Shown piece by piece: positions 25,486 through 33,316 of a stretch of 45,618 bases of DNA. The stretch is from NCBI GenBank assembly GCA_903871545.1, contig CAIQHG010000044.1, forward strand, positions 1 through 45,618, in the 5' to 3' direction. The position numbers and the translations under genes were made by a program. The stretch is from an uncultured Burkholderiales bacterium. GTDB taxonomy: Bacteria; Pseudomonadota; Gammaproteobacteria; Burkholderiales; Burkholderiaceae_C. The notes beneath the pieces were generated by a model, which worked only from the letters and a program-made list of their open reading frames with translations, made no database searches and was not told the DNA's origin. Every line of letters begins with the position of its first letter. Position 1 is the first letter of the stretch.

Positions 25486-26145
25486 TTAATTTAATCGCCA
25501 TACGTATTTGATTTTTGCCCACGATGCTACTGGCTTACCGTTTTCAGTACCCGCTTTGAAGCTACAAAGACTTAAAGCTTGGCGTGCAGCCTCATCTAAG
25601 CGCCTAAACCCGCTAGTTTTGTCAATGCGACTTTCTTTAACTTTCCCATCTATATCGACATAAAAACCTACAGTTACTACACCTTCTTCTTCTGCATTTC
25701 TTGAGGCGTCTGGATACTGAGGCTTTTGACATCCTGCACTCACATCAAGTTTTGCATTTACGATCTCTGGTGGCGCAACTGGTGCAGGTACCGGTGTTGG
25801 AGTTGGCGAGGGATTTGTAATAGTCGGGACGGCGGCCACCACTACCGGGGGAGTCGGAGTTGAGGTGGCCTGCACCGTCGGCTCAGAGTTAGGGGGGGGC
25901 TGAATCTCAGCTTTTGGCACGAATACTTTTTTGACTGGCTTAGGTGGATCCACGGGCTTGGGGGGCTTAGTAGGAGGCTTAAACTCCTCGATAATAGAAG
26001 CTTGCACTTCGCTGAGTAGCGGTGAGCTCGTTTTGATTGACAATCCGACCAACAAAACCCAGGCCAATAAAAGATGCAACCCAATCACCGAGGCCATTCC
26101 AATAACGCGACTTCCCTTTAATGTTCTACGGTCGACGAAACTCAT
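25486..26145 (-). CDS. tonB: TonB energy-transducing protein
   Basis: TonB (219 aa) with an inner-membrane anchor at about residues 15-37, preceded by basic residues. A long Pro/Lys/Val-rich periplasmic spacer runs from 55 to 130 (KPPKPVDPPKPVKK), and the TonB_C domain covers 138-219 (PQYPDASRNAEEEGVVTVGF; DKTSGFRRLDEAARQAL; KIKYVWRLN). Two cysteines (139 and 194) frame the C-terminal domain and could form a disulfide. It leads an operon with exbB and two exbD genes and faces the 690-bp AT-rich region. No obvious Shine-Dalgarno sequence or Pho box was found before it, so its control may differ from that of the receptor operon. Confidence 0.93.
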   Translation of the reverse strand: MSFVDRRTLKGSRVIGMASVIGLHLLLAWVLLVGLSIKTSSPLLSEVQASIIEEFKPPTKPPKPVDPPKPVKKVFVPKAEIQPPPNSEPTVQATSTPTPPVVVAAVPTITNPSPTPTPVPAPVAPPEIVNAKLDVSAGCQKPQYPDASRNAEEEGVVTVGFYVDIDGKVKESRIDKTSGFRRLDEAARQALSLCSFKAGTENGKPVASWAKIKYVWRLN

Positions 26146-26376
26146 CTTTTTTTATATTCAGTAATTTTTTAATTTATTCTTAATACTAAACTATCTATAT
26201 TACAAGTTGATGAATTGAATATTTCCAAAGGTAATGGGTTATACATTTGTAATGGTGTTTCAATGTCTGGTTTTTAATCAATGACAATGTCTATCTTTCT
26301 GGTCAATTGTTATGAAAAGTGGTTTATTTTTTAAACTCAAATTCAAGTCGGAGCTAATTCAAAAACCAATTTATCT

Positions 26377-26418
26377 AAAAAAACATTTTATTTAGATGTT
26401 TAAATAAAATGTTTTTTT
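26377..26418. repeat. perfect 18-bp AT-rich inverted repeat
   Basis: Arms 26377-26394 and 26401-26418 are perfectly complementary over 18 bp with loop GATGTT. The outer seven pairs are A on the left and T on the right, so a plus-strand transcript would have a terminator shape. It lies between divergent genes, where no gene transcript is expected to end. Confidence 0.85.
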
Positions 26419-26711
26419 GCGCTACTTATCCATTTTTTTGAATTCAACCAGCGCGTTATGAATCTTTGCTTTACGTTAGTTTTCTTTTACTATAGTTTTG
26501 CTTAAATTTTGAATTACCATAATTAGGGCGGACGAGTTTTAAACTTATTAATCCACCCACTGCGCTAGGCCAGGCACCACAGTTGCAGCAATTTGCGTCC
26601 TTTTAAACTGTATTTACCAGGGCACAACCAATGAGGGGGAGAATTAAAATCAATTACCAAACAAAGGTTAAAAGCAGCATCCACACGCAAGCAACTAGAT
26701 TTTGATATCAT

Positions 26712-26743
26712 GCTTATAGTTAAAACATGTTTTATTTATAAGC
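26712..26743. repeat. 32-bp interrupted palindrome upstream of the unknown membrane protein gene
   Basis: Outer arms GCTTATA/TATAAGC and a central 12-bp palindrome AAAACATGTTTT are separated on each side by three non-matching bases. Its centre is 110 bp before the ATG at 26838. This symmetric form fits a dimeric or tetrameric regulator site. Confidence 0.6.
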
Positions 26744-26837
26744 TACTGAGCTTTCTTAAATCAACTTAATTTTTGAAATTTGTACTCTTATTTTCTACGC
26801 ATTGACAGGCCTCGGCAGGTCTTGAACCATTCCTTAT

Positions 26838-27401
26838 ATGAACAGCACTAAATTAGAAATGCTTGTGCTGACACTCGTAGCAGGCGCTTTATATGTATTT
26901 ATGCACTTCTTTAACGAGTGGGTCTTTAGGTATACGGAATTTACTGAACACGTCAACTGGGTTTACTTACCCGCTTTTTTGCGCTTAGCCAACGTCATCG
27001 TACTGGGTGAGTTCGCAGGAAGCGTCAGTACAGGATTAGGTGTTTTGGTAATAGAGTTATTTTTTTTAGACTCCCCCCTAACTGCACTGCTAAATATTGC
27101 AGCCTCTGTTTCAAGCCCCTTACTGGCTTTTCAAACATTTAGATTGCTAACCGGTCGTGCAGTTAATGTTCATTATCTAAAAGACTTATTTCAAGCCGCC
27201 AGCATTTACGCCTTTTTAAATAGCCTAACTCACCACATTGCTTGGTCAATTGCGGACCCCAAACAGTTTTATAAAGTTGATCAAGTCCCCATTATGTTTT
27301 TAGGCGATTTGGTAGGTGCATGCCTGGGGGCGGTGGCGTTCACTTTTGTCGTTCAAAGGACAGGACTCGTCAATTACATTAAAGAGCGAAGTCAAGTCTG
27401 A
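26838..27401 (+). CDS. integral membrane protein of unknown function
   Basis: Protein of 187 aa that I cannot place in a named family. Hydrophobic segments are visible at about residues 8-26, 42-62 (YLPAFLRLANVIVLGEFAG), 63-78, 84-104 and 150-172 (MFLGDLVGACLGAVAFTFVV), so five or so membrane spans. The order of aromatic and glycine residues loosely recalls MASE1-like sensor domains, but no output domain is attached. There is no Shine-Dalgarno sequence before ATG 26838; an ATG at codon 8 is possible. The gene converges with the NtrX-like regulator gene 59 bp away and is preceded by the palindrome-rich region. Confidence 0.6.
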   Translation: MNSTKLEMLVLTLVAGALYVFMHFFNEWVFRYTEFTEHVNWVYLPAFLRLANVIVLGEFAGSVSTGLGVLVIELFFLDSPLTALLNIAASVSSPLLAFQTFRLLTGRAVNVHYLKDLFQAASIYAFLNSLTHHIAWSIADPKQFYKVDQVPIMFLGDLVGACLGAVAFTFVVQRTGLVNYIKERSQV

Positions 27402-27460
27402 TATTTGTAAAAAGGTTTCACCCCCTGGACGCTTAACAAATAATCATTGAAGATTAAAAA

Positions 27461-28177
27461 TTAGCTGTTAGATCGCTTTCCCTTGGATAAATCCACGCCC
27501 AGTTGCTTGAGTTTCCTGTAAAGATGAGTTCGCTCAAGGCCGGTTTTCTCGGCCACACGGGTCATAGAGCCCCCCTCTTGCACTAAATGAAACTCAAAGT
27601 AAGCTTTCTCAAAAGCATCCCTCGCATCTCTTAACGGCTGATTTAAATCGAAACTTTGTAGATTAGACCAAGGCACGTTGTCGTTGCTTTGAACGGCCAA
27701 ATTACCCGACGTATTCACTTCATGAGTGAGAGAGCCGCCCACAAATGCACTGGCCCCTAAACTACTTTGTCTCGCACTCGGCGCGACCTGAAGGGGGCGG
27801 GTCAGCTCACGGGGTTTGCGCGCAAGTCCTTGCTCGACAGACTTGATAAGCTTTTGCATCGTAATAGGTTTTTCAAGGAAAGCCAATGCGCCTATGCGCG
27901 TTGCCTCAACTGCCGTATCAATTGTTGCGTGCCCGCTCATCATAATGACTGGCATCGTGAGCAAACCTGACGCAGACCACTCTTTAAGTAGGCTTACACC
28001 GTCCGTATCTGGCATCCAAATATCTAAGAGCACCAAATCGGGCGCCCCCACCAATCTGGCCGCTCGGGCCTGGGCAGCGTTTTCTGCCAACTCTACTTGG
28101 TGACCTTCATCATTTAATATTTCTGACAAAAGATCCCTAATTCCCAATTCATCATCTACGACTAATATATTTGCCAT
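27461..28177 (-). CDS. NtrX-like response regulator with receiver and Fis-type HTH, no AAA+ domain
   Basis: Response regulator (238 aa). The receiver domain is at 1-115 with acidic pocket D8/D9, phosphorylation site D52 (LLDIWMPDTDG), S81 and K103 (LEKP). After a Ser-rich linker (120-180), a Fis-type HTH_8 domain occupies about 184-228 (AYFEFHLVQEGGSMTRVAEK; RTHLYRKLKQLGV). The sigma-54 AAA+ module of classical NtrC/NtrX is missing, yet the receiver and HTH match that family, so it cannot activate sigma-54 polymerase by ATP hydrolysis. It ends the operon, 9 bp after its probable partner kinase. Confidence 0.88.
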   Translation of the reverse strand: MANILVVDDELGIRDLLSEILNDEGHQVELAENAAQARAARLVGAPDLVLLDIWMPDTDGVSLLKEWSASGLLTMPVIMMSGHATIDTAVEATRIGALAFLEKPITMQKLIKSVEQGLARKPRELTRPLQVAPSARQSSLGASAFVGGSLTHEVNTSGNLAVQSNDNVPWSNLQSFDLNQPLRDARDAFEKAYFEFHLVQEGGSMTRVAEKTGLERTHLYRKLKQLGVDLSKGKRSNS

Positions 28178-28186
28178 ATTACTGCA

Positions 28187-30478
28187 TCAGGCCTTTTCGG
28201 TTTGTATCATTGGTGTGCTTCCCGCCTTTTCCGTTTCAAACGATATAGCTACTTTCGCACCTTTTATCTCGCCGTGATCTTCGGTGTTTCTAAGCTCAAT
28301 TCTCGCATTATGCTCGTCTACAATTTTCTTGACAACTGCCAACCCCAAGCCAGTGCCCTTCGCCTTGGTTGTCACATAAGGCTCGAAGGCCCTTTGCAGC
28401 ACCGACTCCGTAAATCCACTTCCACTATCTAGCACCGACATTCTCACCCGCTTGGAGATCTCTCGCCACTCAGTTTGTATCACAATTTCATTGCTCTTTG
28501 AGCCCTCAGTCGCATCTTGCGCATTTTGCAATAAATTATGGATGACTTGCCTAAGCAACTGCTCGTCACCCAAAATATTTGGGCATTTTGCATCAAAATT
28601 AGATTTTATGACAACCCTTTCGTTTTCTGCATCATAAAGACTCAATACCTCTTTGATCAGCGCATTTAAATCCAGGGGTCTTAAATCTGCCTGAGGCATG
28701 CGACCAAATTCTCTAAACTCATTGACCAGTCTTTTCATCGCATCAACTTGGTCTACGATCGTTTTAACCGACTTGTTCAAAAGCGCCTGTTCCGACTCGC
28801 CCACTTTGCCGCTTAATTTTATAGCCAACCGCTCCGCTGAGAGTTGAATGGGAGTTAACGGATTTTTTATCTCATGCGCTAATCTTTTGGCTACCTCTCC
28901 CCACGCTTGTGTTCGCTGAGCAGAGATGATTTGGGAAATATCATCAAACACAAGCAGCCAGTCCCCGTTTGGCAATACTGCCCCCCTGGCGACCAAAGTG
29001 ATTACACCGGTTTTGTCCCCCAAGAGTGTCTTTGCACCCTCGCCCCCGCCAGCAGGCACAAACTCAAAAGTGTCTTGCCAGTGATCTAGCCCTTGATTTG
29101 AAGGATCGCCAACGAAGTGTTCAAAATGCTGAATAACGGAGAACACAAAGGAGTCAATTTGACTGATCTCTTTGATATTTGAGTGACTTAGGTGATTAAA
29201 AGATACTTTGAGCACTCTGCTAGCGCCTGGGTTTGCTGATAGTATCTCACCGCAGGACTTCATCACGATCACACCGGCCGTTAAATTGTCCAGTATGGTC
29301 TGAAGGTTCGCTCTTGCCAAACTAACCTGATCCATACTGCTTTGAACGGTGGACCTGGAGTTGGCGAGTTGCTCTGTCATCTCGGCAAACGCCCTGGTCA
29401 AGCCGTCCAACTCGTCTCGTCCCTCCAAAACCTCTTTTGGACTTAAATCCCCCGCCGCAACGTCCCTTACCCCCATGGCCAAAACCAATAACGGACGGGC
29501 CAATTGGTTACCCAAAATGGCGGCCAAAAGCACAGCCCCAAAGACCGCTAGGATAAAGGTAAGCGTTAAAGTGCCAATATACATCCGCTTTAACCCCTCC
29601 CTTGCTAAAGCTCTTTCTTGGTACTCCCTGTTAGCCACCAACACGGCAAGCGCGTTGTTCACTAAATTTACTGGCAAGTTTTGCGTGATCTGCAAAATCA
29701 TCTTCTCTGGTCTGAGCTTGATTTTGCTGATATAGACGACTGCCAGCACCTTAACTTTAGGCATCAAATTGGGGCCGCTCACCCCCTCCTCCAACCCCTC
29801 AACGCGCCAAGTCACCCCCTCGGACTCGACTCGGCTCATCTCTATAGAGTTTGGAGTCTCGGGGTAAAGGTTGTATTTTGACTCCCCCACGCTAGCAACC
29901 GGCTTGAGCTGCCTAGACCAAAGGATCGCATCATCCGCGTTTGTGAGCTCCCTTATTTTCTCCAGCGCAAGCACTTGCCCAGCCTCGCTTGAGTTAGAAA
30001 GCACGTCCACGGAGCTCTTTACCTTATTTCCAAGTTCTTGGGACAAGTTATCAATTGTGGCCCGCCCTAAATTTAAGCCTGCATCTAATGCGCCCTCCAC
30101 CTTTACATCAAACCAAGACTCAATAGATCTAGAAACAAATTGGTAAGAAACGGTGTAGATCACGATACCGGGAACAATGCCGATCAAAGCAAATACGGAG
30201 GCCAACTTTAAAAGCAGCCTGCTACCAAATTTACCCCCCCTGAGGCGCTGCACCAGTCTAAAACCAGCCCAACCGATCACTGTCAACAAGCCCGCCGCTA
30301 CAACGGCGTTTAGTGCAAAGAGTAATTCATAGTTTTGTTCGTAGAGCTCCCATTTTTGGGTCGCCTGTGTCAGTAAAAACAAAAGAACCAAAGAGAGCGC
30401 TAAAACCGCAAAGGTCACAACTCCTAGGACCCAGCCCATTCGTTTTTTATTAAAACGCTGAAACCCTTTACTTCTCAT
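28187..30478 (-). CDS. NtrY-like membrane sensor histidine kinase
   Basis: Sensor kinase (763 aa). Membrane helices are at about 16-37, 53-73 and 91-112, followed by a large periplasmic loop (about 113-300) and a further helix at 302-325. HAMP (326-380), PAS (about 390-515, NLTAGVIVMKSCGEILSANP), HisKA with H535 in AHEIKNPLTPIQLSAERL, and HATPase with N box NLLQNAQDA (648-656), DSGSGF and TKAKGTGLGLAVV come after. This is the NtrY architecture, typical of nitrogen- or redox-responsive kinases. It overlaps the end of the DUF4390 gene by 4 bp and precedes the regulator gene by 9 bp, so the three are translated from one message. Confidence 0.9.
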   Translation of the reverse strand: MRSKGFQRFNKKRMGWVLGVVTFAVLALSLVLLFLLTQATQKWELYEQNYELLFALNAVVAAGLLTVIGWAGFRLVQRLRGGKFGSRLLLKLASVFALIGIVPGIVIYTVSYQFVSRSIESWFDVKVEGALDAGLNLGRATIDNLSQELGNKVKSSVDVLSNSSEAGQVLALEKIRELTNADDAILWSRQLKPVASVGESKYNLYPETPNSIEMSRVESEGVTWRVEGLEEGVSGPNLMPKVKVLAVVYISKIKLRPEKMILQITQNLPVNLVNNALAVLVANREYQERALAREGLKRMYIGTLTLTFILAVFGAVLLAAILGNQLARPLLVLAMGVRDVAAGDLSPKEVLEGRDELDGLTRAFAEMTEQLANSRSTVQSSMDQVSLARANLQTILDNLTAGVIVMKSCGEILSANPGASRVLKVSFNHLSHSNIKEISQIDSFVFSVIQHFEHFVGDPSNQGLDHWQDTFEFVPAGGGEGAKTLLGDKTGVITLVARGAVLPNGDWLLVFDDISQIISAQRTQAWGEVAKRLAHEIKNPLTPIQLSAERLAIKLSGKVGESEQALLNKSVKTIVDQVDAMKRLVNEFREFGRMPQADLRPLDLNALIKEVLSLYDAENERVVIKSNFDAKCPNILGDEQLLRQVIHNLLQNAQDATEGSKSNEIVIQTEWREISKRVRMSVLDSGSGFTESVLQRAFEPYVTTKAKGTGLGLAVVKKIVDEHNARIELRNTEDHGEIKGAKVAISFETEKAGSTPMIQTEKA

Positions 30479-31134
30479 TCAGCGGGGTCTGTTGATAAGC
30501 GTTGTGAGCGGGTGAAACTAAGCACCCATTCAGAGTCTCCAAATGCCCCCATCTGTAAGGGTCTGGGCAGTTGGGATAGATCGAGTCTGAAATTAAAGTT
30601 GTAGTGATATTTATTGGATGAGTCGATTTCCTGTTTGTCTGCAATTTTCCAGCGCGTCACTCGCCTCACAACGGCCAACGCTTCAGACAAACTTTCATAA
30701 CTCTGTCCCATCGCCACACCAAGACCCGAGTTGGATATGGGCTGAGAAGATATGTAAACCTTCCACCGTCTGGTTAAAGGCTGATAACTCAGCCTCATGT
30801 GCCGCTCATTGTGGGTGATCAATTTATCACTCCAGTACCAACGCTCTTTTAGAACATCCACCTCAGCAATAAAATATAAGGGCACCCCTTTATTCAGCGC
30901 CTCCTCCACTCCTATGGGCAAATCAAAATTAAAGGTGGCTTGCAAATAATAGGCGTCCTCACCTGCGTTGACCTCAAAGTCCCCGCTTTGAAGCATTTGC
31001 TGAGACAAAGCAGTGACGTGAAACATTACTCCAAAAACGAAACCTAGCAAACACAATGCAAAGCGTTGAGCCTGAGCGGTACCGAAATTTAGAACGTTAG
31101 TTCTTTTGCAATAAAGTGTAGAAAAATCCATCAT
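30475..31134 (-). CDS. DUF4390 domain protein, exported
   Basis: Protein of 219 aa with an N-terminal hydrophobic segment (about residues 24-44, FALCLLGFVFGVMFHVTALS), probably a signal peptide or anchor, then a beta-rich DUF4390 domain. The domain shows YYLQATFNFDLPIGVEEALNKG, FIAEVDVLKERWYW and LTRRWKVYI. Its function is unknown, but in betaproteobacteria it regularly lies between rsmB and an NtrY-like kinase, so a link to sensing or the envelope is possible. The chosen ATG overlaps the end of rsmB by 38 bp; a later start, such as the Met at residue 36, would shorten or remove the signal segment and is less likely. Confidence 0.8.
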   Translation of the reverse strand: MMDFSTLYCKRTNVLNFGTAQAQRFALCLLGFVFGVMFHVTALSQQMLQSGDFEVNAGEDAYYLQATFNFDLPIGVEEALNKGVPLYFIAEVDVLKERWYWSDKLITHNERHMRLSYQPLTRRWKVYISSQPISNSGLGVAMGQSYESLSEALAVVRRVTRWKIADKQEIDSSNKYHYNFNFRLDLSQLPRPLQMGAFGDSEWVLSFTRSQRLSTDPAE

Positions 31135-32473
31135 GATCTATCAGTTCATTGTCCTTCAGCAACTCCCCCTTTGAGGTTAAAGTAGGTAGCAAATGCCCTA
31201 CTTGCGTGCATATTGAAGCATCTGTGTTGCGCCTAAGAAACGATTGCACCTGCTGTTCACCCTCTTGCTTAAAAACCGAACAAGTGCAAAAGAGCAACTT
31301 ACCCCCAATCTTAAGCACTTGCCAGGTTTTATCAAGAAGGCGTTTTTGCATCTCACCCAGTTGTGCAATGTCGGACTCCCTCCTGAGCCATCGGATGTCG
31401 GGATGGCGCCTGACGATGCCAGAGGCTGTGCATGGGGCGTCAAGGAGCACGGCATCAAAAAGCTCTTTGTCCCACCAAGAGTCCAAATCGGCTGCGTCCG
31501 CACAAACCACCTGCGCCTGAACTCCCATCCGTTCACAGCTCTCATGAACCTTTTTGCACCGAGCTGGATCTATGTCAAGTGCCGTGACTTGCACATTGGG
31601 GTATTCCAAGAGATGAGTCGTCTTGCCACCCGGCGCTGAGCAGGCATCCAAAATCCGCACAAGGCTAGGCGGACCCACCTTTTGGGCTTTTTTAGTAGGA
31701 CCCCCGTCCTCCACTAGTGTTTCAAATTGCACCCCAATTCCTTGCATTAAGAGTTGAGCCGCCATTTGAGCGCCACCGTCTTGAACCGTACACAAACCCT
31801 CATCAAAGCCGGGGATCAGGTGAACGGCTATGGGGCTTTGGATGATCAAACCCTGCTCGCCCTGTAGGGTGTGATTAATCCCCTTTTCTGTCCAACTCCT
31901 TGACAACTCAGCCCGTGTCGAGCGCAATCGGTTAACTCGCATACTAAGTGGAGGCAGCTCGTTGTTGGCCTTCAAAATGTCTCCCCAATGGTTTGGGTAC
32001 TGTTTTTTAAGCAAATTAATCCACCACAGTGGGTGATTCCATATTGACTGCGGGTCGTTCTCCAAAGAGGCCAAAATACCAATGCGCTCGCGCAGAAAGT
32101 TCCTCAAACACCCGTTGATAAAAGGCGCCTGGGCCTTCATTAAAGGATTTCGTTTTGCCACCTCCACGGCTTGACTCACCAACGTAAAGTCCGAGTACAT
32201 GGGATCTACGTCCACACTGCCAATGGCCAAGACGACACATAAAAGAGACTGCGCCGGCTCCTTGGGTGCCTTTTTAGCCAACAACTTAACTAACCCCTTT
32301 GCGGTTCCGAGTCGCCTTAGCGTTAAAAAAAGTAGGGCCTGCGTCGCAGGTCTGAGCTCAGAGGGAACATTTAGCAAAATCTCGCTGGTTGAGGCCCCCT
32401 CTAAGACCCGCTGCAAACATTCGTGAGTTTCTTTAAGTTGTTGCCATAACGCAGGGGATGGGGTCTTTGTCAT
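31097..32473 (-). CDS. rsmB: 16S rRNA (cytosine(967)-C5)-methyltransferase
   Basis: RsmB (458 aa) methylates C967 of 16S rRNA. An N-terminal NusB-like RNA-binding domain covers about 1-140 (VSQAVEVAKRNPLMKAQAPF; INGCLRNFLRE). The methyltransferase domain has the SAM motif DACSAPGGKTTHLLE (276-290), D300/D302 region TALDIDPAR, C348 in DAPCTASG and the nucleophile C398 in FCTCSVF. A short low-complexity insertion (DGGPTKKAQKVGPP) sits before the SAM motif. It is 8 bp downstream of the LemA-like gene and overlaps the DUF4390 gene. fmt is not adjacent, unlike in enterobacteria. Confidence 0.95.
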   Translation of the reverse strand: MTKTPSPALWQQLKETHECLQRVLEGASTSEILLNVPSELRPATQALLFLTLRRLGTAKGLVKLLAKKAPKEPAQSLLCVVLAIGSVDVDPMYSDFTLVSQAVEVAKRNPLMKAQAPFINGCLRNFLRERIGILASLENDPQSIWNHPLWWINLLKKQYPNHWGDILKANNELPPLSMRVNRLRSTRAELSRSWTEKGINHTLQGEQGLIIQSPIAVHLIPGFDEGLCTVQDGGAQMAAQLLMQGIGVQFETLVEDGGPTKKAQKVGPPSLVRILDACSAPGGKTTHLLEYPNVQVTALDIDPARCKKVHESCERMGVQAQVVCADAADLDSWWDKELFDAVLLDAPCTASGIVRRHPDIRWLRRESDIAQLGEMQKRLLDKTWQVLKIGGKLLFCTCSVFKQEGEQQVQSFLRRNTDASICTQVGHLLPTLTSKGELLKDNELIDHDGFFYTLLQKN

Positions 32474-32481
32474 GCAAGCAT

Positions 32482-33048
32482 TTAATTGAGTATTCTTACC
32501 GGTTTAAAGTTAAAGAGCTTGGCAATAAAAAAGGCCGGAAACATCTCGATTGCCCTGTTGTACTCTTTGCTGAGCGTGTTGAACTTTTCAAGCTCCGGTT
32601 GCAGCAAGACATCTATATCACTCCAGCTCTTTTTGAGCACATCCGGAATTGATAGGTAATAAACATCAGGGTGAATCAGCGCTAGCCAAGCGCTTTCCAA
32701 CTCCTCGCTCGTCTCAACCAACTCATCGGCTGATTTGGGTAATAGGGGATGCTCATGCATACGGGCAAGCGCCATTGCTGCGTGATTGGCGCAGACCTGC
32801 AAACGGGTCCATAAACTAGCACCTAACTCAGGCGCCACACTAGCTCTCCACCCGTTCACCGCTGTTGCAGCGCTCGTAATCGCCTCTTGCACAAGATCTT
32901 GGTACTTTAAAAGCACATTCTCCAAAGCGTAATACTGCTGAATCACAAGATTCCTTGTCCTAACCAACCTGTTGTAAGCGCCTAAAGACCAAAAGATCAG
33001 TACCGCAATACAACCCCAAAACCACCAATCATCGAACAGCATTCGCAA
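32482..33048 (-). CDS. LemA-family membrane protein
   Basis: LemA-like protein (188 aa): a short N-terminal membrane helix (about 8-24, WWFWGCIAVLIFWSLGAYN) followed by the family start YNRLVRTRNLV and a helical bundle over the rest (ALENVLLKYQDLVQEAI; YNRAIEMFPAFFIAKLFNF), with most of the protein facing out. The LemA function is not known. AAGGA lies about 7 bases before ATG 33048. The gene heads the operon LemA > rsmB > DUF4390 > kinase > regulator and is preceded by a strong leader hairpin. Confidence 0.8.
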   Translation of the reverse strand: MRMLFDDWWFWGCIAVLIFWSLGAYNRLVRTRNLVIQQYYALENVLLKYQDLVQEAITSAATAVNGWRASVAPELGASLWTRLQVCANHAAMALARMHEHPLLPKSADELVETSEELESAWLALIHPDVYYLSIPDVLKKSWSDIDVLLQPELEKFNTLSKEYNRAIEMFPAFFIAKLFNFKPVRILN

Positions 33049-33065
33049 TCCTTTGAAGAGCTGTG

Positions 33066-33102
33066 ATTGACTTGAGGTGAGCTCAAGTCACCTCCAGTCA
33101 AT
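33066..33102 (-). promoter_or_regulatory. leader hairpins of the LemA/rsmB operon, two exclusive folds
   Basis: Fold A pairs 33066-33080 with 33088-33102 (14 bp, one mismatch, loop of 7). Fold B pairs 33068-33076 with 33082-33090 (perfect 9 bp, loop of 5). They use the same bases and cannot coexist. The element ends 17 bases before the LemA ATG, with no T tract after it. Confidence 0.55.
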
Positions 33103-33182
33103 TTGATTTAACTAAACTCGCCACCCTCCCTAAAAGCTTAGTACCAATCTCACTTTGAGATCGGTCAATTCAAATAGAGCAC

Positions 33183-33223
33183 AAAAAAAGGGTAGGACTG
33201 GATTTTAAAACCCAATCCTACCC
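33183..33223 (-). terminator. intrinsic terminator of the rpoB-rpoC operon
   Basis: On the minus strand, a 15-pair stem (33223-33209 with 33204-33190) around a four-base loop is followed by seven U (33189-33183). The two imperfect positions are G-U pairs in the minus-strand RNA but A-C mismatches on the plus strand, so the structure is shaped for the rpoC direction. It lies 93 bases after the rpoC stop. Confidence 0.9.
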
Positions 33224-33316
33224 TGATCTTAAACCATCAAACTCATAAAAGAGCTCATCCGGATAATTCGGTTTGTCCAATTAATCCGATGCTGCGCTTT
33301 CTTTGTTTGTAGTCTC

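Larger units (their letters stand above)
26146..26837. other. long AT-rich divergent intergenic region with large palindromes
   Basis: About 690 bp between tonB (minus) and an unknown membrane protein gene (plus). It has no coding frame longer than about 20 codons from ATG. It contains two separate large palindromes (26377-26418 and 26712-26743, listed on their own). A small RNA or regulatory hub could be encoded here; no RNA family is recognisable by eye. Confidence 0.6.
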
